NCBI GenBank assembly: GCA_949775045.1 | Contig: OX459105.1 | Coordinates: 15,958,227-16,022,226 of the forward strand | Source: Metridium senile | Lineage: Eukaryota > Cnidaria > Anthozoa > Actiniaria > Metridiidae | Direction: 5' to 3' | DNA: 64,000 nucleotides | Shown here: piece by piece, positions 33,891 through 45,400 of the stretch | Position numbering within the stretch: position 1 is the first letter of the stretch | How the letters are laid out: each line of letters opens with the position of its first letter | Program-made: the position numbers and the translations under genes | The notes under the pieces: generated by a model | Told to the model about the DNA's origin: nothing | What the model saw: the letters and a program-made list of their open reading frames with translations, nothing else | Database searches by the model: none

Positions 33891-34870
33891 ACCGAGTCCA
33901 ATAAACTCTTAAAGTTCATTTTTCCATCATCATCCGTCTTGCCTGTTGTTGATCCACCCCCAGGATGTCTTCCACTTTCCACAGTTTATTCGTAGTTCGC
34001 TTGTCAAATGTGATCTTCTTCTGCAGTGCATCATTTTTCAAACGGCAGACTAGGTACTTTTCAGTACTTTTAAAAGGAAATGTATGTGACAGCAAGTCTG
34101 TTGTATTCTAGTAATTTCATGTAGTTGTTGTTTAATTTTAATATCTTGAATTCCCAGTTTAGTTCACCTTCGAGTTGTTGGGTCTACACTTTTCTTCCTG
34201 CCTTACGACGTGGTGCGTTCTTACGAGCATATCCTCCAGACACCATTTTTCTTAAGAAACCATTCCATATTGTGTCCAGTTTTTGTAATTCTTTGGCAGA
34301 AAGACCCCATGCTTAGGTACTATAAAGTAGCTGAGAGCGGACACATGCATTTAGAATCTTTACTCTTGTATCCCATGATATCTCGATCAGTTAGAACTTT
34401 TTTCAGCTCATTCCATTTCGATCTGTAAAGCAGATGAGACTCTGGGGCCGGGTGTACGAAGCCTGAATAGCGCTATCCAGCGGTTAAAATCTATAAAAAA
34501 CCTATGCAGTGGATAACTTTTATAACTTTATCCACCCTTCGTACAACCGGCTCCTGATGTTTAAGAAAGCAGATGACGGTTCTTTGCTGGTGATTTCATA
34601 TCCCAGATCGTTTGACATTTTTGACATCATAGTTGTCCACAGTTATTAGGGGAATTTCTTCTTTGATTGATTTATCTACATTGAAGGCCATAGTCTGGGT
34701 TTTGCTGTAGGGCATTTGTAGGCCAAACCTACAGAAGGTATTGTCGTAGATCTCTAATATCTGTTTTAGCTCTGTGATACTAAAAATATGTAACATTGCC
34801 ACATCATCGGCAAAATTGCCACATCATCGGCGTACAGAATCTCGCTCAGAATATGAGTATTGCCACTCAC
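33890..34870 (-). pseudogene. Decayed non-LTR retrotransposon (reverse transcriptase)
   Basis: On the minus strand, EILYADDVA (34860-34800) is the RT catalytic YADD box, followed by FSITELKQILEIYDNTFCRF and SKTQTMAFNVDKSI, as in LINE reverse transcriptases. Farther on come WGLSAKELQKLDTIWNGFLR and DKRTTNKLWKVEDIL fragments of the C-terminal part. A 17-bp tandem duplication next to the YADD box and several stops break the frame. Confidence 0.75.
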
Positions 34871-34884
34871 TTGGGATCTGCTGC

Positions 34885-35110
34885 GCCACTATTGGTCATT
34901 TTTGAGCATTTTGCATGGGCTATAGACCATCACAAATCGTCATTTTGAGTATTTTTAGCATTTTGCATGGCCGGGCTATAGTCCTTCAAAAATCGTTATT
35001 TTTGGTCATTTTTGAGCATTTTGCATGTACTATACTCCATCAAAAATCGTTATTTTTGTGCATTTTGCATTTTGCATGGGCTATAGTCCTATAGGCTATA
35101 GATATTCAAT
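34885..35110. repeat. About 60-bp tandem repeat (TTTTTGAGCATTTTGCATG)
   Basis: Units contain GGGCTATAGTCCATCAAAAA and TCGTTATTTTTGGTCATTTT. A second array of the same family is at 41625-41800. Confidence 0.8.
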
Positions 35111-35204
35111 ATTTTGACGACCCAAATGATATGTGGACACACTGGAAATCTTACTTCATGAGTTGCATTGACAAGCATGCACCTGTGATAAATAAGAATA
35201 GTGT

Positions 35205-35560
35205 GTGAGAGAGTCCTTTCTCAGTAAAAACGAACTAGTCAGCTGAGAGTAGTATTCTTAGAATATAAGAATGTAGTGGTAGTGTGTGAGAGAGTCCTTT
35301 CTCAGTAAAAACGAACTAGTCAGCTGAGAGTAGTATTCTTAGAGTATTAGAATGTAGTGGTAGTGCATGTGTGAGAGAGTCCTTTCTCAGTAAAAACGAA
35401 CTAGTCAGCTGAGAGTAGTATTCTTAGAATATTAGAATGTAGTGGTAGTGCATGTGTGAGAGAGTCCTTTCTCAGTAAAAACGAACTAGTCAGCTGAGAG
35501 TAGCTATAGTATTCTTAGAATATTAGAATGTTGTGGCAGTGTACGAGAGAGTCCTTTCTC
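35205..35560. repeat. 81-bp minisatellite, second array
   Basis: About four units of the repeat described at 32445-33225. It lies beyond the 3' end of FGF-like gene C. Confidence 0.88.
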
Positions 35561-35975
35561 AGTAAAGCAGTACTCCTCAGTATTTCGTTTAGGGAAAGGA
35601 GGGGAGGGGATAGGTCAGGTGAGGGTTGAGGGAAGTAAGAAGCGGACAAGGAGTAGGGTTGATAGGGTACGAGGACCGACTGAGAATAACTTTTTTCTAT
35701 TGTTTTGCAACACTTTTTATTTTGATTCTTCAATATATATACCAGCAATTGTACATTTATTATTTACACGTTCCACTCTATTCTAAATTACTAACAGAGT
35801 ATTAGATCATATCAATGTGTATCTTTTTCCATTATAAGTATTATATTATGAACTGGATGTGATACACATAATTTGATAGTATTTTGGTTTTGTTTGTTGA
35901 AATATAGATCGCATTAACCACGGACAACCTTTTTGAAAATGGTGTATGTAAATTAATATCTTTGTAAGACAATCC

Positions 35976-36128
35976 GTTTCACAGTCCGTTCAATGGCCAC
36001 GAATATTAGTTCCAAGTCGAGGTTCCCGTTGTTGCGCATGATAAATTATATATAGTTTTTGCTATGCGCAACAACGTGAACCTCGACTTGGAACTATTAT
36101 TCGTGGTCACTGAACGGAACTGTGAAAA
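35976..36128. repeat. Hairpin downstream of FGF-like gene C
   Basis: Arms of about 65 bp, GTTCCAAGTCGAGGTTC...GTTGTTGCGCATG and CATGCGCAACAAC...GAACCTCGACTTGGAAC-like, enclose a short loop. The position is about 230 bp beyond the stop codon of gene C. Confidence 0.75.
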
Positions 36129-36359
36129 GGACTATTCATCTTATAAACTTTATGAGGAATTAACGAAAGAGATCATAGCCGTGATTAAGGTTGTGTATCA
36201 ATTAATTACAAAATCATTATGTGTTCTTTAATATTCTACGTACACCATATATGTTTTAAGTTACATTTCTAATAATACACTCTTTGCGACATATACTGCT
36301 ATTTAAATCAAACAAATGTCAGCTTTTACTTAACACATTTAATGCAAAATCAGTCACGT

Positions 36360-39300
36360 TTATTTTTTACTGCGGGCATAGTCAAAAAAAATAGATCGAA
36401 ACGGTTGACTCTCTTTTTTGTCTTCCTTGGGCTGCGATATCCCGCCATAATTATTCGAAGCAAGGGAATATCTTCTAAAACGCTTAGTATCGACATTAAA
36501 TGTTAAGTAATACGTTCTATAATATGGGCTCAACGCCGAGCCCATAAGTTTTGTCGGTTTCTCTTGTCTTTGTCTAAATATGCAGTTCTTTTGCTGACTT
36601 CTTTCGCGAGCAGCAAAATACTGAAACGAGAGCAAAACGGCACGGTTATGAAATGTCGAGGTTGAATGGCGAACGGCCGGCGATTGCGCGACCAAAATGA
36701 ACCCTGGGTATTTTTATATTGATTGCTGATGATTCTTTTCAGATAACAAAACAAAAAAAGAGAGAGAATTTACTGCACAACGCCAGCTCCATTATAATTT
36801 ATAAAACTGTGAACAGCAATCCAGAAAAACTAGAATATGTTAATATGTAATTACAATTCCTTACGGTCGTGCAATCGCCGTCCACCATGGATAGATAGAT
36901 AAGGTTGAATTGTATAGAATTACAACAATATTAGGTAAATGACTAAAAAATCTAAATTTACAAATATATATTATGATATTTTAATTGTGATTATTTCGAA
37001 CACTACCTACCAAGGAAACGATTTTGTCATCAACAAGACAAAGAGTGTGATTGGTAATTCGGGAGCGGATCTGGACGTTTGTAATTGGAATTTTGTTAGC
37101 TATGTAGGACGTCTTTCCATTGACCGAGATCTCATCAAGACTAATTTGAGCTAAAAACAAACATTTACATTAGAGCGTCATATACTAGCAAGATCAGAAT
37201 GCTTTGCCTTCTTTTTGTCAAATAATTAGTGTCATTTGTTTAACTACTCAGAATAGGGTTTAAAATCTCTCATAGTAGTAGGCAGTGTCATGTCGCCATC
37301 ATTACTTACACAACAACTACCTCGCCAACGAATAACCTAAGCCATTCACTAACACACACAACAACTATTCGCCAACGAATAAACCACTAAGCCATTCACT
37401 AACACACACAAAGACTCACACAACGACTACCTCACCAACGAATAAGCTAAGCCATTCACTAAGACACACAAAAACTATTCGCCAACGAATAACCTAAGCC
37501 ATTCACTAACACACACAACAACTACCTCACCAACGATCAAGCTAAGCCATTCACTAACACACACAAAGACTCACACAACAACTACCTCACCAACCAACAA
37601 ATGTACCCACCCACACACTACCTCATACGACCACTACCTAACCAACCAACCAACTCACTTATCTGCCAAAACAAAGACCTGCCTCGGATCGAAATGATGG
37701 ACTTTGACCTGATCACGTGGATTTATTCCCGGCTTACGTGGATTTATTACCCGCGCGGGAGTAATATCGATTTATTTCCCTCGATGTGACGTGCTCTCGA
37801 CCAATAAGAAAACGAGTTTGAATAGGATATATAATAAAACGATTTAAGGCGTTTTAAGGCAAGTTTAAAAAAAATATAGGAAAATCAAAGGCGACATAGG
37901 GCAAGTTTAAGAAATGAAGGGCGGTTTTAGGCGATTTAAGGCGCCTTTTAAAAGGGCCCGAGGCAGGCCTAAACTAACACCAACTCGTTCCTGATACACT
38001 GACGTAAGTTTCTACGTACCAAATTTATCTTTTTTACCAAAGTTGACATCACAGTTATCAATTCTCAGAAATTTATTCGGCCTTCTAACATTCATCAAAT
38101 ATTTGATGTTTTTGCTTTTGTAGGGACTCGTCATCCTAAAACTGGAAAAGATAAATAATAACAATATATATTGATTGGCTTATATAAACATCCGACATCT
38201 AAATATATAACATAACTGATCTATCTACTAAAAGTTCATGAGCAGCTTGACCAGTCACCACAGCCTACCACAATAAAAAGTCCCAAATCATTTCCTATAT
38301 ACCTATTCTATACTTCTATTAAGCGGCCAACCTCTATTCAGCGGCCAACCTCTATTCAGCGGCCAACCTCTATTAGGCGGCCACAATAAAAAGTCCTAAA
38401 TAATTTCCTATACCTATTCTATACCTCTATCCAGCGGCCAACCTCTATTCAGCGGCCAACCTCTATTCAGCGGCCAACCTCTATTAGGCGGCCACAATAA
38501 AAAGTCCTAAATAATTTCCTATACCTATTCTATACCTCTATTAAGCGGCCAACCTCTATTCAGCGGCCAACCTCTATTCAGCGGCCAACCTCTATTAGGC
38601 GGCCACAATAAAAAGTCCTAAATAATTTCCTATACCTATTCTATACCTCTATTAAGCGGCCAACCTCTATTCAGCGGCCAACCTCTATTCAGCGGCCAAC
38701 CTCTATTCAGCGGCCAACCTCTATATTAGGCAGCCACAATAAAAAGTCCTAAATAATTTCCTATACCTATTCTATACCTCTATTCAGCGGCCAACCTCTA
38801 TTCAGCGGCCAACCTCTATATTAGGCAGCCACAATAAAAAGTCCTAAATAATTTCCTATACCTATTCTATACCTCTACTAGCGGCCAACCTCTATTCAGC
38901 GGCCAACCTCTATATTAGGCAGCCACAATAAAAAGTCCTAAATAATTTCCTATACCTATTCTATACCTCTATTCAGCGGCCAACCTCTATTAAGCGGCCA
39001 ACCTCTATTAGGCGGCCACAATAAAAAGTCCCAAATCTATTCCTATACCTATTCTATACCTCTATTCAGCGGCCAACCTCTATTCAGCGGCCACTTAAGT
39101 GTCTAGAGGTACTACTGTACATTCAGAGGTTTCTTGAGGAGAAAATAAGGAAATATCTACCAAGGAGGGTCAATAACATTTTGAAAGGTATGGTTGTCGG
39201 AAACTTTCGACCAAATCAAAGAAAACTAAGCATACTGTTACGTCAGCATTCTGTGTAGGAATCACATAAGATTGCACTGACCATACTCATAACTACCACT

Positions 39301-39632
39301 CAATGCCATTCTTTTTGAATCCACAGAATCTCAGTCAAACTTCAGCTTCTTTTGAAGGGAGAAGAAACAGAAAACACGGGAAAACCCCAAGTTAAGGTCA
39401 TTAATGAACGCTTTTGAAGCAGGATTCGATCGTATCTAAACAAATCGCTCCCTATATAACCCTTCACAGAAAACACGTTCTTAATTATTATACTATTTAT
39501 ATAGTTTGTAGAAGTCTCGAGACGAAGTATGAAACTCTCACTTCAGTTATTATTACTCACTACTTACCCAGTTGCTTCCTGACAAAGATAGGCCAAACAG
39601 ACCAACATTACAATCACAGGTAGTTTGGACAT
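36360..39632 (-). CDS. FGF-like secreted beta-trefoil protein, gene C
   Basis: Exons 39632-39568 (signal peptide, differing from gene B at two residues), 38135-38020, 37150-37011 and 36620-36360 give about 193 residues. Splice phases are 2, 1, 0 and all introns are GT-AG. Exon 2 has KFLRIDNCDVNFGKKDKF. Exon 3 has NVQIRSRITNHTLCLVDDKI. Exon 4 has NCIFRQRQE, then YYRTYYLTFNVDTKRFRRYS, comparable with the WYVALKRTGxYKxG strand of FGFs. This is the most compact copy (3.3 kb), so it is the best guide to the family structure. An AATAAA overlaps the stop codon (36364-36359) and may be coincidental. The upstream CCAAT/CRE block is retained. The FGF identity is inferred from motif spacing and intron phases, not from strong similarity. 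Confidence 0.68.
37290..37640. repeat. Intron minisatellite (GCCATTCACTAACACACAC), gene C
   Basis: Units of about 45-60 bp contain CCAACGAATAAGCTAAGCCA and ACACACAACAACTACCTC. The same array, shorter, is in gene B (24160-24360). Confidence 0.75.
38262..39115. repeat. About 120-bp tandem array from a pogo-like MITE
   Basis: Units contain GGCCACAATAAAAAGTCC, TAATTTCCTATACCTATTC and CCTCTATTCAGCGGCCAAC in multiple copies. It ends with GTCTAGAGGTACTACTGTA, the terminus seen in gene B at 25592-25611. The array occupies the first intron of gene C. Confidence 0.85.
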
Positions 39633-39769
39633 CTTTAACTCTCGTTGGATCAGGATATAATCACTACAAGTCTCCAGCAATTACAATGTGCTATCTCTCT
39701 CAGAACTCCCTATATTAACCATGGACAACAATAACAAATTGTTGCACTCTTAGCTAACCTGAATGATTC

Positions 39770-40425
39770 TTCATGTCGAACGATTGTGATTGGTCAAAAC
39801 AAGGTGCAATAAATAGTTAATGAGCTCCTTGACTTTCGGTTATGGCATGAATACATTTTTATTATGCTGACGTATACAATTGCAACACTCAGCCAATCAA
39901 CAAACATTATATAATAAAGAATGACTGTGATTGGCTAGACCAGGGTGCGAAATTCATAATGAACTATGCAGTTATGGCATGAATACATCCAAGACAGCCT
40001 ATCAACGGACATGATATTGTAATGATATTGTAATTATTTAATGTTGTGATGTAGTGGGGGTAGCGGAATGGTAGGGGAAAGGACTATCATTGGGTTGGAA
40101 TGTAGTGGAAACTATGTCCTTTTGTTATCTCACATTAATATATACACAAATCATTAAATAGATAGATAAATAAATATATATAAGTGCTAAACTAAGATTG
40201 GTCTAAACAGGTTGCGATAAATCTATAATAACCTCATGAATTAAATATAATAATTACAGGTGTTGTTTTTCTTTCAAGTTTGAACATTTTTTTGCCATTT
40301 TGTCAGCCAATGAGAAAAAGACATGAAACACTTATAGATTAGTTACGTCACACGAAACGCATGTGATTGGTCGAGACAAGGTCAATTAGCTGGTTGTGAC
40401 TTGTATGCCTCAAGCAAACACTCAA
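39770..40425 (+). promoter_or_regulatory. CCAAT/CRE block upstream of FGF-like gene C
   Basis: The longest copy: GATTGGTCAAAACAAGG, AGCCAATCA, GATTGGCTAGACCAGG, GATTGGTCTAAACAGG, AGCCAATGA, TTACGTCAC (40343-40351) and GATTGGTCGAGACAAGG. The gene C start codon is about 140 bp to its left, and a plus-strand signal-peptide frame starts at 40432 on its right. Confidence 0.62.
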
Positions 40426-40431
40426 CTACAA

Positions 40432-40532
40432 TGAAGGCACTCGAACCGTTAACACTGATTTTATTTGTTGTGTTACTTGTTTTACCATCGTCGTCATGTT
40501 TCCCTAGCCTATTGGCGCGAGAACGACCGCTA
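40432..40532 (+). pseudogene. Signal-peptide exon cut by a LINE fragment
   Basis: [20 protein letters not shown] followed by [12 protein letters not shown] looks like a cleavable signal peptide. It lies just downstream of the CCAAT/CRE block, divergent from FGF-like gene C. At about 40533 the frame runs directly into reverse-transcriptase sequence, so the rest of the gene is lost here. A related exon lacking its start codon is at 33810-33880. The original product is unknown. Confidence 0.5.
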
Positions 40533-40718
40533 AATTGTGGTGTCCTTCAGGGATCGGTGCTTGGACCATTATTGTACATAATGTATACTTCACCAATTGC
40601 CGAAATTATTAAGCGTCACAATTTACAATACCATCTATATGCAGACGATACACAAATGTACATTTCCTTCAAGACTGGTTGTGCTACAGACATGGATCAT
40701 GCAAGAGCCCTTGTTTAA
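40533..40718 (+). mobile_element. Non-LTR retrotransposon fragment (reverse transcriptase)
   Basis: The frame reads [20 protein letters not shown], then [26 protein letters not shown] and YADD are conserved RT motifs of CR1/Jockey-type LINEs. Only about 60 residues remain. Confidence 0.88.
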
Positions 40719-40742
40719 CGTTGTGTTTCTGAATTAAACACA

Positions 40743-41250
40743 TGGATATTTTTGTTCAAATCGACCTCGCTACGGCATCGAGATGTGTTGACATTTTTGC
40801 TGCCATTACTGATCACAACCACCGTAGAGCAAAAAAGAGAGATAGTTTTATAAAAAATGGATAACTATTTTGCTGATTTTGTTCATTGTGAAATGTAGAG
40901 AGAAACGGCAGTGAAAAAAGGTATTTATATTCAGGAGGATGTTCATAGAATTGGCATTGACCTCAATATATTAAAGTGAAAAAATGTTCTTCGACCGGAA
41001 AGCGAATAACTGCGATTCTTATAACCATAGTTTGAACAATGAAGCCCTGTCGAAAAAGGTACATGGAATGTTTTCTTTCTTTCTTTCATCTGTAAAATAA
41101 TATTAAAAAGGAGGATGTCAAAGAACTGTAAAAAGAAAAAGCATAAACAATTGAAATTGAAATTAAGGTTTATGATCAGTAATGGCAGCAAAAATGTCAC
41201 ACATCTCGATGCCGGAGCGAGGTCGATTTGAACAAAAATATCCAACAAAA
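40743..41250. mobile_element. Inverted-repeat element inside the LINE fragment
   Basis: The left arm TTTTTGTTCAAATCGACCTC...CATTTTTGCTGCCATTACTG is complementary to the right arm near 41168-41245. About 350 bp lies between them. No domain-bearing frame is seen. Confidence 0.8.
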
Positions 41251-41974
41251 TGATAGATAATTAACTAAAAAACTTATATGAAGTCGTGTGTATGGCTAAA
41301 AAAAGGCTAACTTTTTTCAATTAGTTAAAAAGATTAATTTACCTGACTTTGAATCGCTTTTCTCCTCCATGATTTCATCGCAGAAGGGCGTGAAGTCGAG
41401 CAGTGTAAAGGTCAAAAACAAAATAAAATGCTACTAAAAATTGAAAAAAGGCTAACTATTGTAAAATATAACGTAGAAAGCGGTAATTTAGTTCAAAATT
41501 CTAGTATTTTACAAAAGAAAGAGGTGGAAAAACGACTATAAAATTCTGTCAATGAAGTTGTAGTTTTGTCCTTAGCGACGGAATGTTTTTTCTCTGTTTG
41601 CTTAATAAGCCTCATTTCCGTGCGAAAATCGTTATTTTTGAGCATTTTGCATGTGCTATAGTCCTTAAAAATCGTCATTTTTGAGCATTTTGCATGTGCT
41701 ATAGTCCATCAAAAATCGTTATTTTTGGTAATTTTTTTTTTTACCGTTTTGCATGGGCTATGGTCCATCAAAAAATGTCATTTTTGGTCATTTATTCGGG
41801 ATTTTGAAAAAATCATCCAACATCGTCCTTTTTTCCTTCCTTCCTTCCTTCCTTCCATCAAAATTCATTACAGACCACTGATGAAAAATGTTCAAAAATG
41901 ACCTCAAATTACGAGTTTTGATACCAAACTAAAAACCCGCAGTAGTCAACGACAAGTTAAGGTGATTATATATG
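41251..41974. repeat. TTTTTGAGCATTTTGCATG tandem repeat and AT-rich DNA
   Basis: Units at 41625-41800 match those at 34885-35110. A (TTCC)n tract is at 41830-41856. The rest holds no recognised feature. Confidence 0.65.
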
Positions 41975-41980
41975 TTTATT
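41975..41980 (-). terminator. Candidate polyadenylation signal for the oxidase gene
   Basis: AATAAA on the minus strand, about 500 bp beyond the stop codon at 42477. It is the first canonical hexamer I noticed. Unproven. Confidence 0.2.
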
Positions 41981-42312
41981 GATGAATACCATTGAATCAT
42001 TACATTCATAATTACAAGTATAGTGATCACACTCTTATTGATTGGTTATTGATTTCTAATCAGTAGCTTTTTGTAAGAGATGCGTGAAAACTTTCTTCAA
42101 AATTATCTTCATTTCTTTAGAAAATTACAATCAAATATATAGACAAGTACATATAATCAAAAAATAATTGCCTTAATTTCTTAATACCTTGAGAAAATTA
42201 CAATCAAATTAATAGATTGTCAAATTAATAGTACGTAATCAAAAAATACTGAAATCCATGGAAAAACGATAAACAAAGTGATGTATAATGAAAATAAAGA
42301 AGTACTAAATGA

Positions 42313-42425
42313 CATGATATCCCGTTAGATATAACACGTGACGTGACATGGCTAGCTACGACATGACATCACGTTAGATATAACACGTGACGTGACATGG
42401 CTAGCTACGACATGACATCCTGGAC
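42313..42425. repeat. 57-bp tandem duplication in the oxidase 3' UTR region
   Basis: Two copies of GTTAGATATAACACGTGACG followed by TGACATGGCTAGCTACGACA, starting 50 bp beyond the oxidase stop codon. Each contains overlapping CACGTG and ACGTGAC. Confidence 0.85.
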
Positions 42426-42476
42426 TTAACATGACATGGTATAAAAGTCATATGCAAGTCACAGCAACATCTGTCT

Positions 42477-45400
42477 TCAAATCACCATTTGCGATCTTTC
42501 AATCATACAACTTTGCTGTGTCATCTCAACTGTTGCAGGTCCGTCTGAAATTCAAATTCAATAGATATACCATCATTATTTCCTTCTAATTTGCCATAAT
42601 ATTGTGTATTGTGTGTGTGAATATACGTGTGTGTGTGTGTGTATGTGATGTTATGTTAGCCTAAAATATAACTTTTTTTCTTTATTACAAAAACCACTTT
42701 CTTCTTTACAAATACAATAAACTTATACCAATAGATAATGGCCCTAACAACTTATTAACTCTTAAAGTTATTAGTTAGGACCACTACCTAAAGATAATCT
42801 ATTCTAATTTATATTTTTATAAAATATTGTAATTATTTCATGCAAGGTAGAAATAAAATGTTGTTGTTGTTGTTGAATGAGAAGGCTTGTTATATTGAGA
42901 CAATAGTTATTCGAACTATCAAGTAACCATTCAGTGCATATATATGAAGGGCTAGCTATAGCCCCATCCACCCCTCCCTCCGCGGTGAAATGTTAACTAG
43001 TTTTTTTAATGCAACAATGAAACGGGGGAAGTGGCATTTTTGAGAAAAATCTTCATGAAAAAGTTGCCGTGCATACGACGATAGCTTTGTTATCAATAAA
43101 GGACAAATGTTTCAACAATTTTGACATCTGAATAAAGATATTATAAACATTTAAAAAGGTCTTAGTTTGTGTTAGTTTAATACATACTTAGGGTGAAGTG
43201 GACGTCATTTCCTGATTCCTTCCTTCCTTCTTCAACTGCCCGTTTGATAGCAAACAGACACGAGCATGACATAGTACATGGAGGCTCACCAGTTGCTACA
43301 TCACGAGAAAACATTGTTACAATTATTGTTACATGGGTAATTGGTCGGTCGGTCAGTCGGTCGGTCGGTCGGTCGGTTGGTTGGTTGGTCGGTTGGTTCG
43401 TTGGTTCGTTGGTTCGTTGTTTGGTTCGTTCGTTGGTTGGTGGTAGGTTGGTGGGTTGGTCCCGTTGGTTGGTCCGTTGGTTGGTCGGTCGGTTGGTTGG
43501 TCGGTTGGTTGTTCGATTGTTCGATTGGTTGCATGGCTAGTTATTTGTTTGTTTGTTTGTTTAGTTGTTTGTTTAGTTGTTTATTTCTTGGTCAATCGGC
43601 TTACCTTTAGATCCTAAAACACCGATAGGGTTCGGTGTATTTTTAAGCAGGGAGACCCTCAAGTCAACAGGAATATCCTTAGTCGTTGGGGGCTTGTATG
43701 TCTGGATTAAACGAAAAACAAGGTTAAGATAGATGAATATCGATTTTACATAAAAGGTAATTGCATTAAATGGTGATGATGATGATGGCCGTGTTGGTGG
43801 TGACAATGATGATGGTGGTGATGATGATAATGACAAGGATGATGATAATGATGATGATAATGATGATGATGACATACCCAAGTTCCATTTGACAACTGTT
43901 CCCCAGTCTCCTTGTCGAAGTAGATTTTCTCGGACATCCAGTATCCCATTCCAAAGACAAAAGATCCTTCAATTTGCCCTATATCTATCTCTGGATTCAA
44001 ACTATTTGAAATAAAAAGAAACGCATATAGGATTTAGGATTAAACAACTAAACTAACAACTACCGAATATGTGGTATGAACAACGAAAGCCCCTTTATAA
44101 AATCTCCGAAATTAACGTGACGCCCAGCCCCCTACCCCCTCAAATATTCCCGATCCCTCCCTCCACCATACACTAATAAACGAAAGCCCCCTTATAAGAT
44201 ACCTTTCACCGCAGTCGTAGAGAATGTCTGCCCTCAAGATGATTCGTTCACCAGTCAAGATGTCAACCTCTGCTTCGGCACAGGTTACTCCATAGGCAAC
44301 GTATTCCTTCTGAGACGCGCCTTTAACACTATAACACAGGGAGAACCATTATCATCACAAACATCATCATCACAAACATCATCATTCATCATGATAATTA
44401 TTATCATCACCATCGTCATCATCAATATCATCATCATTATCATAGTTATCCCAATCAATATCAATATCATCACCATCATTATTTTTATCGTAATCATTGT
44501 CATCATCACCACAATCATCATTATCATCAGTGCCATCCTCATCAATATCATCATCACCACCACCATCATTATCATCAATATCATCATCATTATTGTCATC
44601 AACATCATCAATATCATCATCATCTTCATCATCATCATCTTCATCATCATCATCACAATGTGATACAATTCTACTCACTTGTATTTCGCCGAGAGATCGA
44701 CGCCTCCATATCCACACATGGTAATGAGCTGTTTCCAGGGCATACCAGGATTGGCGTCACGGATTGGCTTGATACGTTCATTTAGCATCTTGCAGCACTC
44801 CATAACTCCCTGGACACATACCACAAAACATACTGGTATAAGAATAGCGCTATATAAGCACACGTTACATAACAAACTAGCTCCTCATGATGGCAAGCCA
44901 TAAGGCTGCATATCATGTGCCTTCAGAATGGCGTTTATGTTTCTATGCCTTCGCTATAATTGTAATTATTACAGTTTCTATTCAGTGCTGCATTGAGTGA
45001 ACTCGCTTACTGGTTCGGATAGAATTCACACCCTTGTTCAAGATACCAAACGCAGATAATGAAACTAAACCTATTATATATATTACCAACTGGTCAAATT
45101 ATTGATATCCTCTTGACTGGCAGATAAGATAAAACAGGCATACATGAATTCATTGTTAATCGGCATGAAACATAGCTAGACACAACACAACACACGACGG
45201 TCATATTACCTTGCAGCATAGCTCACTCCCAACACTGCCCCCGGTAGCTGAAGCTGAAAAACAAGAAACAGTGTTACATCCAGACGTGATGTATAGCCCA
45301 TATAGGAGGTAACAATCTTTGACGGTGTACCACCCTGAGAGACAGATTATGGACTATACTCATGATAACCCATCATGATTGTAAGCTGTATGTGAACCTA

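Noticed and set aside
43746..44000. 84-residue minus-strand frame as a separate gene
   Set aside because: Its first part is oxidase exon 37; the His-rich end is read-through into the intronic repeat.
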